Positions 8,479 through 15,138 of a DNA stretch of 19,202 nucleotides are shown one piece after another. A program made the position numbers and the translations under genes. The notes under the pieces were generated by a model. That model did not search any database, was not told the origin of the DNA, and saw only the letters and a program-made list of their open reading frames with translations. The number at the start of each line of letters is the position of its first letter. Within the stretch, counting starts at the first letter, position 1. Source of the stretch: an uncultured Candidatus Saccharibacteria bacterium (GTDB taxonomy: Bacteria; Patescibacteriota; Saccharimonadia; Saccharimonadales; Saccharimonadaceae); the NCBI GenBank assembly GCA_946187605.1, contig CAMHRH010000008.1:1-19202 (forward strand), read 5' to 3'.

Positions 8479-9858
8479 CTACATCGAGAGAAATGCCGCG
8501 CCATTATACATAATAAAAAACTGAATAATAACTAGCAAAGTCATTATTAATAATGCTTTTATTATGGCCTTTCGCGTCTTCTTTCGCGCAAATTCCCTTT
8601 CGGCTCTCATCTTCGCCTCATACTCTTCTTTGTAAGCGAGATACTTTGCCTCGTCACTCGGAATCACCCAATCATTACGCCCAGATATATCGCGAATACC
8701 TACACTTCGACTTTTATCTACCGCTTTATCAGTAGCTAATAGACCCTTCACTTCCGACTCCGCCTCTATATCGTCATCAGAATCGATATCGCCCGCATTT
8801 ATTTTGTCTCTATATTTTTCGTCGGCGTTCTTTCTCGATTTCCTTTCATATATTGCCGCAGCGATATAGATTGCAGGTAATGAAAAAATAACAATAATAT
8901 GGCCAAAAGCCCTAAAAAGTCCCCCAAATCTACGGATCAATAGCATTGCAATGCACGGCACGGCATACATAGCAACCAGAACAATAATCGCTCTCTTCAG
9001 TTCGTCAGAAACCGAAGAGCTATTATTCTTGTCTTCGTTCCTCTTGACGCTGCCAACCACTTCGCCGGTCCGACCATTTACGGCAACGAATCTTAGCTCA
9101 TCATAATAGCCTCTATAGCAAAATAGCCAAACCGGAACATAAATAGAGTATTGTTTGCTCTCTAATACATTTACCGACTGCTTCTCCCAACATATTCCGC
9201 AATTATACTTCGGCAATGCAGACTCATTCGCTCGCTTACGCACAATATCTTCGCAACGGGACTTAATATCCGCATCGGTCGCCTTAATACTTACATCATA
9301 ATAATGCACAAATGCCTCGCCAAAAGCTTCCGTCGAAAATGGCATCGCATTCTCAACATCATATGGCGATATATTATTAATGATTCGGTTAAGGCTGATT
9401 TTAGTCTTTTTATTTAATTTTCCGCACGCCGGCTTTACTGGCAATCCACGTATTTCAACATCAAATTCGCGCTTTATCTCATACTTTTCAACATCGTAAT
9501 GCGATTCATCGCCTTCTTTCGTGGCATTTTCGCCCTTTCCTTCCACTACTGCATGCGCCGTCACATCGGCCATTATTGCCGGCAAATAAACCGGCTCAGG
9601 ACCGCGCTCGACCAAAGAAGCCTTCGCCTTATTCGATAACCCCAAATCCACAATTGATTTTATTTTTTCAACTGCTTCATCGCGCGTAATTGCAAAATCC
9701 AAGATCCGCTCTGGCATCTTATTATTTAATTCGTCTGCTCCAGAACCACTCTCGTTTAGTACCGCTAAACTACTACCGCACCACGGACAACTATGTCGCG
9801 AATCATCAATCGGATCAATTATTTTCGCATAACATCTCGAACATTTTTTAACCTTCAT
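8479..9858 (-). CDS. Zinc-ribbon membrane protein (459 residues)
   Basis: A divergent paralogue of the two neighbouring zinc-ribbon proteins, of unknown function. It keeps only one N-terminal ribbon, C6/C9/C24/C27 (CSRC, then CPWC). The shared middle region is recognisable by VYLPAIMADVTAHA, KREFDVEIRGL, INNISPYDVENAMPF, YSIYVPVWLFCYRGYY and RFVAVNGRTGEVVGSV. Membrane helices are predicted near 286-308, 314-335 and 429-451, and the chain ends eight residues later. A charged, acidic loop (about 335-380) and a Lys/Arg/Glu-rich helical stretch precede the last helix. The ATG at 9858 has a strong AGGAGGG site and begins 9 nt after the stop of the upstream gene, so the two are co-transcribed. Compared with its paralogues it lacks both the second ribbon and the extracytoplasmic tail. 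It ends TAG. Confidence 0.82.
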   Translation of the reverse strand: MKVKKCSRCYAKIIDPIDDSRHSCPWCGSSLAVLNESGSGADELNNKMPERILDFAITRDEAVEKIKSIVDLGLSNKAKASLVERGPEPVYLPAIMADVTAHAVVEGKGENATKEGDESHYDVEKYEIKREFDVEIRGLPVKPACGKLNKKTKISLNRIINNISPYDVENAMPFSTEAFGEAFVHYYDVSIKATDADIKSRCEDIVRKRANESALPKYNCGICWEKQSVNVLESKQYSIYVPVWLFCYRGYYDELRFVAVNGRTGEVVGSVKRNEDKNNSSSVSDELKRAIIVLVAMYAVPCIAMLLIRRFGGLFRAFGHIIVIFSLPAIYIAAAIYERKSRKNADEKYRDKINAGDIDSDDDIEAESEVKGLLATDKAVDKSRSVGIRDISGRNDWVIPSDEAKYLAYKEEYEAKMRAEREFARKKTRKAIIKALLIMTLLVIIQFFIMYNGAAFLSM

Positions 9859-9867
9859 TTTACCCTC

Positions 9868-11358
9868 CTAATAGTCATAGCTATAATCAAAACCGCCCGA
9901 ATCAGAACTACCGCCTGAATCCCATGATGAATCTGAATCCCAAGACGAACTCGAATCCCAAGACGAATCGGAATCCCAAGACGAATCACTACTTGAGCCC
10001 CCTCCGCCACCACCAGAAAAGAATATAGCAAGAAGCACTATAATAATAAGAATCCACTTAATTACAGTCACTAAAGTCATGTCCTTTCGCTGCTGAGCTC
10101 GTGAATAGTTTGCGCCATTTGCAAAACGCGCCTTTTCCGACGCAAGCATTTCATCGCGACCATGCGACAAAGAGCCAATCACGCGCGTATCATTTTTGCC
10201 ATTTATTTCACGCGACCTAACTCCAGTATTTGTTGTAATTTTTACATCACTCTGTTTCAAATTCTCTATTTTTACATTCGTTTCATTCTCATGATGATGT
10301 CGCGCATCGGTATTATCCCCTTTCTTGTTATACGTTGGCACGCAACTTACCGTCTCGCCGGTTCGCGCATTTATCGCAATATAATAAATACGCGTTTCAT
10401 TCTCGTCTTTATAACTGTAAAGCCACACCGGCAAATACGCCGCTTTCCATTTCGTTCCCTTTATTCCAAGATGCTCTCTGTCCCATCGAATCCCACGGTC
10501 ATACTCAGAAGCCGTTTTCTTGGCCTCACGCCTCGCCATATCGCCGCTCTGCAGGGCTACAATCTCTTTAAGGTTATTAACATTGACATTGCGCTTCTCA
10601 CTCGCAAAACCACGCAAATAATTCGCATTCCACGCCGTCGCATTTTCCGTATCGAACGGCAAAATCGCATTAATTATATTGTTCGAATTAACATAGGTAT
10701 CTTGATTTAATCGACTAGCCGATGACTCTACCGTCAAATCATCAACTAGTAAATCAAATTCACGCGAAATATCGTATACATCTACCGTAAATGGCGGCGT
10801 CGTGTTTTGTCCGACCGTCTTCTCCGCCTTTCCGCTCGATTCCGAATGCGCATTTACATCCACAATCATATACGGAAAATACACGCCACGGATATCCTCT
10901 GGCCTGAAAGCCTGCCGGAACTCCGACTTAAGCATCTGATTACTGCTATCAACTTCCGCTCTTGCTTTTGCAATCGCTTCTTCTTTCGTTATCTTAAACG
11001 GCAAAACCAAGTCCGGCACAGCACCATTGCTAATCTTCTCATTAGCCGAAAAAATATGCCGACACCAATGACAAGAAGCATTCATCGATTCTTCGGTATT
11101 AATTACGACTTCTGCTCCACAAGCTGGGCATTTGAACGTGAGTATTACATCCTCGCTCGGCACAATATCATCCGCACCAGCACCGCGCGTTTCACCTTTC
11201 ATCCCCTCAACGCCACCGAGCTCATTGTCGCTCTTTGCATCAAAAAGCGTTTTGCAATACTTGCACCTTAATTTTCCCTCCTTTGCATCAGTCTCAATAT
11301 CGCTGCCCCCACAATGAGGACAGCGATTGAGACCATTACGTGCTGATAATTCAGCCAC
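9868..11358 (-). CDS. Zinc-ribbon membrane protein with SSWDS repeat tail (496 residues)
   Basis: A close paralogue of the 706-residue protein. Two zinc ribbons are at C13/C16/C32/C35 and C77/C80/C96/C99. The common region follows: PDLVLPFKIT, GVYFPYMIVDVNAH, EFDLLVDDLTVESSASRLNQ, NAILPFDTEN, KWKAAYLPVWLYSY and INARTGETV. A single clear helix (about 428-445) is followed by six glycines and an SSWDS-type repeat tail ending DYSYDY. I chose a GTG start at 11358 (VAELSARNGLNRCPHC): it aligns with the paralogue's N-terminus, lies 7 nt after the SPFH stop, and has GGAG 10 nt upstream overlapping that stop. The longer open frame to 11508 only reads through the SPFH gene out of frame. Translational coupling to the SPFH gene is likely. 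It ends TAG. Confidence 0.85.
   Translation of the reverse strand: MAELSARNGLNRCPHCGGSDIETDAKEGKLRCKYCKTLFDAKSDNELGGVEGMKGETRGAGADDIVPSEDVILTFKCPACGAEVVINTEESMNASCHWCRHIFSANEKISNGAVPDLVLPFKITKEEAIAKARAEVDSSNQMLKSEFRQAFRPEDIRGVYFPYMIVDVNAHSESSGKAEKTVGQNTTPPFTVDVYDISREFDLLVDDLTVESSASRLNQDTYVNSNNIINAILPFDTENATAWNANYLRGFASEKRNVNVNNLKEIVALQSGDMARREAKKTASEYDRGIRWDREHLGIKGTKWKAAYLPVWLYSYKDENETRIYYIAINARTGETVSCVPTYNKKGDNTDARHHHENETNVKIENLKQSDVKITTNTGVRSREINGKNDTRVIGSLSHGRDEMLASEKARFANGANYSRAQQRKDMTLVTVIKWILIIIVLLAIFFSGGGGGGSSSDSSWDSDSSWDSSSSWDSDSSWDSGGSSDSGGFDYSYDY
9917..9988 (-). repeat. 18-bp tandem repeat, four copies, encoding SSWDSx
   Basis: The plus-strand motif GAATCCCA recurs at 9917, 9935, 9953 and 9971, an exact 18-bp period. 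On the coding strand it encodes four tandem copies of Ser-Ser-Trp-Asp-Ser-Asp/Ser after the membrane helix of the 496-residue zinc-ribbon protein. Synonymous differences between copies suggest selection on the peptide. Confidence 0.85.
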
Positions 11359-11365
11359 GCCTAGA

Positions 11366-12559
11366 TTACTCCGCTGGAGTTTCCGGTGTTTCCGGAGCTT
11401 CCGGAGCCGCGTCAGTACCAGCTGACGCATCTGCCGCTGGAGCTTCAGGCGCCGCTGCAGGAGCTGCAGGAGCCGCAGGAGCAGCTTGCTGAGCCATCTG
11501 TTGCGCAATTGGGTTCACTTCATTGCTTGGAGTCATTACACTACCAGCAACACCGCCCATGCCCATCATACCCATACCAAAGCCCATACCGGTCATATTG
11601 CCAGCACCAGCTTGGCCAGCAGCGTTGACACCCTCGGCAATCTGAGTCTTCGCATAAGCATCGCCGACCGAACCTAGCATCATGTAACCAGTCGTGTACT
11701 TCTCAACGATTGCTGCCGACTTTTCGTCCCAGTCAAGGACTGTTGGAGAGACATCAACGACGGCAAGACCGAACTTCGTACCCCAGTTAAACTTCTGTTC
11801 AACCGCTTCGTTTACGCTAGCAGCGAAATCACCAATACCGCCCTGGATATCATCAATCGACTTACCGCCCTTAGTAAATAGCGAAAGAGCAGTCGAAAGC
11901 GAGTTAATGAAGTTCGAGAAGAGCTTATCTTCAACTCCACCATCGCCCTCACCGAGATCGAACTGTGAACGACCTTGGCCAGATGCAATATCGACTGGAA
12001 TCAAGTTCTTAAACATTAAAATCGGGTCAACGACCTTAATTGAATACGTACCGTTACTCTGAACCGAAAGCGGAGCATTACCGAACTTTGCATCGAAATA
12101 GCGAATGACATTTGGCGTACCATATGGAAGACCCATAATGTCGCGCAAGTTTACGTAGTAAGCTTGCTGCTGATTACCAGGCTGGCCGCCAAACTTGAAC
12201 TGCTTAAGGCTAGTACCGAAGGTCGAAGCAAAGAAACCATCACCAGCAAACATCGAACGAGCTTCTGGGATATTCTCTGTCGTATAGGTATAACCGCCCG
12301 GTTCAGCGACAACACTAACAATCGCGCCATTCTCTACAGTAATAAGACAGGTACCTTCTGGAACCATAAACTTAGAACCATTCGAAATGAGGTTAGCCTG
12401 TTCCTCGCCATCGTTATTTTCGCTACCGTTAACCTTTACAGGAACTGCGCGAGCAATTAGGGTATGATCGGTCATGGTCTTTGGTGGAGCCATGTATTCC
12501 AACCACTGGTTGGCAAATGCACCACTGATAGCACCGCCGAAAGCTTTTAGAAATGCCAT
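11366..12559 (-). CDS. SPFH-domain protein (YdjI / virion-core-like class)
   Basis: This 397-residue protein belongs to the SPFH (stomatin/prohibitin-like) class typified by Bacillus subtilis YdjI. The N-terminus (MAFLKAFGGAISGAFANQW) is amphipathic. The core follows, with LIARAVPVKVNGS, a GTCLITVENGAIVSVVAEPG stretch, LKQFKFGGQPGNQQQAYYVN, DAKFGNAPL and a predicted helical region near 225-310. The last 90 residues are low complexity: a Gly/Met-rich MGFGMGMMGMGG segment and then Ala/Pro/Glu repeats. Proteins of this class often end in their own zinc ribbon; here none is present, while zinc ribbons occur in the next three genes. SPFH proteins form membrane-associated scaffolds. The start has AAGGAGG 10 nt upstream. 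It heads the unit with two or three zinc-ribbon membrane proteins, with which it probably acts (inference). Confidence 0.88.
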   Translation of the reverse strand: MAFLKAFGGAISGAFANQWLEYMAPPKTMTDHTLIARAVPVKVNGSENNDGEEQANLISNGSKFMVPEGTCLITVENGAIVSVVAEPGGYTYTTENIPEARSMFAGDGFFASTFGTSLKQFKFGGQPGNQQQAYYVNLRDIMGLPYGTPNVIRYFDAKFGNAPLSVQSNGTYSIKVVDPILMFKNLIPVDIASGQGRSQFDLGEGDGGVEDKLFSNFINSLSTALSLFTKGGKSIDDIQGGIGDFAASVNEAVEQKFNWGTKFGLAVVDVSPTVLDWDEKSAAIVEKYTTGYMMLGSVGDAYAKTQIAEGVNAAGQAGAGNMTGMGFGMGMMGMGGVAGSVMTPSNEVNPIAQQMAQQAAPAAPAAPAAAPEAPAADASAGTDAAPEAPETPETPAE

Positions 12560-12593
12560 TCTGGGATTTCCTCCTTAAAGTTTCTATGATTCT

Positions 12594-12602
12594 AGTATAA
12601 CA
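12594..12602 (-). promoter_or_regulatory. Extended -10 promoter of the SPFH/zinc-ribbon operon
   Basis: On the minus strand TGTTATACT is an extended -10 element (TATACT at 12594-12599). The predicted start is near 12587, giving a leader of about 27 nt that contains AAGGAGG (12570-12576). No convincing -35 box is seen. Confidence 0.55.
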
Positions 12603-12627
12603 GATTTACTCAGTTTTTCGGTTATGG

Positions 12628-12657
12628 CTTAACGAGTGGCATAATTATCTTAACGAG
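12628..12657 (+). repeat. Direct repeat CTTAACGAG, two copies 21 bp apart (possible operator)
   Basis: CTTAACGAG occurs at 12628-12636 and again at 12649-12657. The 21-bp period is two DNA turns, so both copies face the same side. Between them lies TGGCATAAT, a possible extended -10 for a short plus-strand RNA. This arrangement resembles a repressor site, but no regulator gene is in view. Confidence 0.45.
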
Positions 12658-12716
12658 CATCTATCTAGGAAATGCTCTGATGGTTTTAGAGCTCGCCTTT
12701 AATGGCGGCTCTTTTT
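12652..12716 (+). ncRNA. Candidate short leader or small RNA with attenuator-like pairings
   Basis: A strong plus-strand terminator (12688-12716) has no plus-strand gene upstream, which implies a short RNA starting about 12650. Within it GAGCAT (12655-12660) pairs with ATGCTC (12672-12677). GCTCT (12674-12678) can instead pair with AGAGC (12688-12692), which is also the 5' arm of the terminator. These exclusive pairings are the layout of an attenuator or a small RNA with alternative folds. The promoter (TGGCATAAT, 12637-12645) is weak, so the RNA is only inferred. Confidence 0.35.
12688..12716 (+). terminator. Rho-independent terminator upstream of the MazG/DUF2075 operon
   Basis: AGAGC-T-CGCC (12688-12697) pairs with GGCG-GCTCT (12704-12712), nine pairs with one bulged T and a TTTAAT loop, followed by a run of five T ending at 12716. 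The T-run is only on the plus strand, so it acts on plus-strand transcripts. Confidence 0.72.
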
Positions 12717-12746
12717 ACGCTTCGTCTTCAACCGAAGTCCAAGCGT
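12717..12746 (+). repeat. Symmetric inverted repeat just after the terminator
   Basis: ACGCTT (12717-12722) pairs with AAGCGT (12741-12746), and inside it CTTC (12726-12729) pairs with GAAG (12734-12737) around an AACC loop, with a symmetric 3x3 internal loop. It may be an RNA hairpin or a dyad protein site just upstream of the next promoter. Confidence 0.45.
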
Positions 12747-12763
12747 AATCATCGTCCCCCATA

Positions 12764-12792
12764 TTGACTTTTTAGACTAAGTATGCTATAAT
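12764..12792 (+). promoter_or_regulatory. Strong promoter upstream of the MazG-like gene (TTGACT, 17 bp, TGC-TATAAT)
   Basis: TTGACT (12764-12769) and TATAAT (12787-12792) are 17 bp apart with an extended TGC before the -10. Transcription would start near 12799, giving a leader of about 83 nt that opens with a hairpin. Confidence 0.78.
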
Positions 12793-12802
12793 ATAAATAT
12801 TG

Positions 12803-12825
12803 GACGTCTTGTGGCGTCATTTTTT
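12803..12825 (+). terminator. Terminator-like hairpin at the very 5' end of the leader
   Basis: GACGTC (12803-12808) pairs with GGCGTC (12813-12818), six pairs including one G-T, with a TTGT loop. It is followed by A and six T (12820-12825). It starts only about four bases after the predicted start site, so it may be a 5' stabilising hairpin instead of a working terminator. Confidence 0.4.
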
Positions 12826-12865
12826 ATACCAACTCTCATATAACAGATACGCTTCCTTCATCTCT

Positions 12866-12874
12866 TGATATAAT
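12866..12874 (+). promoter_or_regulatory. Extended -10 next to the MazG-like start codon
   Basis: TGATATAAT at 12866-12874 is an extended -10 whose last base is 7 nt before the ATG at 12882. It predicts a leaderless mRNA separate from the longer transcript started near 12799. Confidence 0.5.
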
Positions 12875-12881
12875 AAAAAAT

Positions 12882-13196
12882 ATGGAAGAGGTCAAAAAAG
12901 CCGTAGTGCAATTCACGAAAGATAGGGATTGGGATCAATTTCACTCCCCTGCCAATCTAGCGAAATCTATTGCAATCGAATCCGGCGAGCTACTCGAATG
13001 TTTTCAATGGAACGATAACTACGACAAAGAGACTGTCTGCAAAGAGCTTGCCGACGTCGTCAACTATGCGATTCTCTTAGCTGACAAGCTAGATGTAAAT
13101 CTCGAAGATATCGTCATGTCAAAACTCCGAGAAAACGAAAAGAAATACCCAGTAAATAAATCCAAAGGTAATAGTAAAAAATACACGGAACTATAA
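12882..13196 (+). CDS. MazG-like nucleotide pyrophosphohydrolase
   Basis: This 104-residue all-helical protein matches the MazG-like / dCTP pyrophosphatase-like family, which hydrolyses nucleoside triphosphates to monophosphates and pyrophosphate. The metal-binding pattern is visible: E33, E36 and E39 in ESGELLE, then E55 and D58 in KELADVVNY, the EExxE plus ExxD signature. RDWDQFHSPANLAKSI before it is also typical. The single-domain size fits the short MazG branch. No Shine-Dalgarno site precedes the ATG, in line with a leaderless start. The next gene begins 2 nt after its TAA, so the two form one unit. Such enzymes clean modified or excess nucleotides and also occur in phage conflict loci; which role applies here is not shown by the sequence. 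Confidence 0.88.
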   Translation: MEEVKKAVVQFTKDRDWDQFHSPANLAKSIAIESGELLECFQWNDNYDKETVCKELADVVNYAILLADKLDVNLEDIVMSKLRENEKKYPVNKSKGNSKKYTEL

Positions 13197-13198
13197 AA

Positions 13199-14932
13199 AT
13201 GGCGAAGCAGTCCTTCGAAATTAGAAATTACTCTTTTACGCAAACCGCTATTAATCAGCTAGCGGTCGAAGATCATTTCGAAGAAAACTGGCCAGTAGTT
13301 TACCAGATTTGCAATAATCGCGATATTTACATTGGCGAAACAACAAATCTTAAAAACCGCATGAATCAGCATCTAGCGAATACTGAAAAATCCAGCCTAA
13401 GAAACGGCTCAATAAAAGTCGTATTCGATGAAACATTCAACAAAAGTGCAGCACTAGACCTAGAGTCTTATCTTATTCAATACTTTAGCGGCGACGGAAA
13501 ATATAAAGTCCTAAACCGCAACGACGGCATGTGCGACCGCGACTACTATGATAGAGCTAACTATCGAAAAACGTTCGAGGAAATCTGGAACAGATTACGA
13601 GAGCTAAAAATTGCAGATAAAACCATCTCAGAAATCAACAATTCAGAACTTTTTAAATTCTCACCATACAAAAACCTAAATTTCGAACAATTAAACGTAG
13701 TTACTGAAATTGTGCAAAATATTGATGAAGCAATTTGCGACAATAGAAAAAGTTTATCAATCATCGATGGTGACGCCGGTACAGGCAAAACAATCGTCAT
13801 TATGTATCTCGCCAAATTATTAGCAGATCTCCAATCTTTTGATAACCAAAACGACGATATCGACGATGAATCTAATTTCAATATCTTCTTTGAGCTTGAG
13901 CATATCAACCAAAATTTCAAAGGCAAAAGCATTGCGCTAATAGTTCCTCAGCCTTCCCTTTGCGGCCGCATTCGCAAAATATTCAACAAAATCGACCTCG
14001 GCAATGCAAATATCAGAATCTTCTCGCCAATACAATTCGGCAAGTGCGACGACAATTTCGACATCACCTTAGTTGACGAGGCGCACCTCCTCAAGGTCGG
14101 CGTAACTGGCACGCTCGGCAAACAAGTGCATGAAATTGATCAAAAAATATTTGGCAACAACAATATCCATTCTGAGCTTGATTGGATTATGGCAAAATCA
14201 AAGAACGTCGTGCTAGTTTTCAGCGATCAACAAAGAATTCGTCCGGCGAACATCAACAAAACTGACATTTCTCAATATGCCAATGAGTTTGACAAGCGCA
14301 ATTATTATCTCAAAACTCAGATGCGCTCGCTCGGTGGCAAGAAATATATCGATTACATTCATGACATTCTCTCCAACGGTTTCAGGCCGAAAGAAAAAGA
14401 AACATTCGAAGGATTTGAGGCAAAAATTTTCAACAATATTCGAGATTTCGTTTCAGAAATGGAAGAACGCGAATCTAAATACGGGTTATCGCGCATGGTG
14501 GCCGGGTTTGCCTGGAAATGGAATTCAAAAAACGACAAAAGCGCATATGATATTGAAATTGATGGCGTTAAATTTCGATGGAATAGCACTCAAAATAACT
14601 GGATTGGTTCCAAAAATGCGCCGAAAGAAGTTGGTAGCATCTATACCGTCCAGGGCGACGACCTAAATTATGTCGGAATCATTATAGGCAACGACCTAAT
14701 CTATCGCGACGGCAAACTTATCTTCAATCGCAAAGCGTGTGCTGACTCCGGCGCTATGAAGCGCAGTCAACGCCAAGTAGCCAATAATGAACAAATTAGC
14801 GAGAATGACATGCTAGAGCAGATTCTTAGGACTTACAGGATCCTTATGAATCGCGCAGTTAAAGGCGTCTATATCTATGCCTGCGATAAAGAATTGCATA
14901 ATTATCTAAATAAGTATTTCAACCAGTTTTAA
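13199..14932 (+). CDS. GIY-YIG nuclease fused to DUF2075-type SF1 helicase
   Basis: A 577-residue two-domain enzyme. Residues about 32-108 form a GIY-YIG endonuclease: VYQI and IYIGETTNL (Y35, Y44), R54, H58 and the metal-binding E89 in LESYLIQYF are all present, so it should be active. Residues about 155-575 form a DUF2075 (Schlafen-like) superfamily 1 helicase. These include Walker A GDAGTGKT (191-198), Walker B LVDEAH (291-296), motif III VFSDQQR (340-346), QMRSLGG, the IYTVQGDDLNYVGI motif V block near 481-494, and R552 in the NRAVKGVYIY motif VI. It starts 2 nt after the MazG-like stop with only weak ribosome-site character, so translation is probably coupled. A DNA- or RNA-cleaving helicase paired with a nucleotide hydrolase suggests nucleic-acid surveillance or phage defence (inference). 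Confidence 0.88.
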   Translation: MAKQSFEIRNYSFTQTAINQLAVEDHFEENWPVVYQICNNRDIYIGETTNLKNRMNQHLANTEKSSLRNGSIKVVFDETFNKSAALDLESYLIQYFSGDGKYKVLNRNDGMCDRDYYDRANYRKTFEEIWNRLRELKIADKTISEINNSELFKFSPYKNLNFEQLNVVTEIVQNIDEAICDNRKSLSIIDGDAGTGKTIVIMYLAKLLADLQSFDNQNDDIDDESNFNIFFELEHINQNFKGKSIALIVPQPSLCGRIRKIFNKIDLGNANIRIFSPIQFGKCDDNFDITLVDEAHLLKVGVTGTLGKQVHEIDQKIFGNNNIHSELDWIMAKSKNVVLVFSDQQRIRPANINKTDISQYANEFDKRNYYLKTQMRSLGGKKYIDYIHDILSNGFRPKEKETFEGFEAKIFNNIRDFVSEMEERESKYGLSRMVAGFAWKWNSKNDKSAYDIEIDGVKFRWNSTQNNWIGSKNAPKEVGSIYTVQGDDLNYVGIIIGNDLIYRDGKLIFNRKACADSGAMKRSQRQVANNEQISENDMLEQILRTYRILMNRAVKGVYIYACDKELHNYLNKYFNQF

Positions 14933-14937
14933 AACCT

Positions 14938-15027
14938 ATGAACGCCACAAAAATCTGCAGAATATGTGGAATGAAAAAACCGTTAAATAGTTTGTTGCCG
15001 AAACTCAAAAAATCCTCTAGTCATTAA
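14938..15027 (+). CDS. Tiny zinc-knuckle ORF, possible remnant of an HNH-type gene
   Basis: A 29-residue frame starts 5 nt after the helicase stop. Its ICRICGMKKPL segment resembles the N-terminal zinc knuckle (CxxCGxxKPL) found before HNH endonuclease domains and in some phage proteins, but only one CxxC pair is left and the frame then ends in Lys/Ser residues. Its 3' part overlaps the minus-strand terminator of ppa. It may be a remnant or chance; low confidence. Confidence 0.3.
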   Translation: MNATKICRICGMKKPLNSLLPKLKKSSSH

Positions 15028-15035
15028 CTAGAGGA
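15007..15035 (-). terminator. Second minus-strand terminator downstream of ppa
   Basis: A 9-bp stem (15013-15021 with 15027-15035, TCCTCTAGT) with a CATTA loop is followed on the minus strand by TTTTTT (A-run 15007-15012 on plus). There is no T-run on the plus strand, so it serves transcripts coming leftward from ppa. A further 6-bp stem, GAGCAA/TTGCTC, sits at 15045-15065. Confidence 0.75.
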
Positions 15036-15088
15036 CCAAACCCCGAGCAATTCCTAGAGTTGCTCTCTGATTAAATCTTACCATGAAC

Positions 15089-15122
15089 AAAAAATATTTC
15101 AGACTAACGCCTGAAATATTTT
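15089..15122 (-). terminator. Terminator of ppa
   Basis: A perfect 12-bp inverted repeat (15091-15102 with 15111-15122, AAAATATTTCAG, loop ACTAACGC) begins 17 nt past the ppa stop. On the minus strand it runs into a T-run; on the plus strand the stem itself ends in TTTT, so weak bidirectional use is possible. Confidence 0.8.
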
Positions 15123-15138
15123 CCGTAGTTCCCTACTA

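Noticed and set aside
7417..8535. Long plus-strand frames opposite the zinc-ribbon genes
   Set aside because: They are antisense shadows of conserved coding sequence, with Arg/Ile/His-rich, family-less products and no ribosome sites or promoters.
11359..11508. Upstream extension of the 496-residue zinc-ribbon ORF (Leu/Arg/Gln-rich start)
   Set aside because: It is the Ala/Pro/Glu-coding end of the SPFH gene read in another frame; the GTG at 11358 has a ribosome site and matches the paralogue's N-terminus.
12683..12693. GTTTTAGAGCT, resembling the start of a type II CRISPR repeat/tracrRNA
   Set aside because: Single copy, no spaced repeats and no cas genes; the bases belong to the 5' arm of a terminator hairpin.
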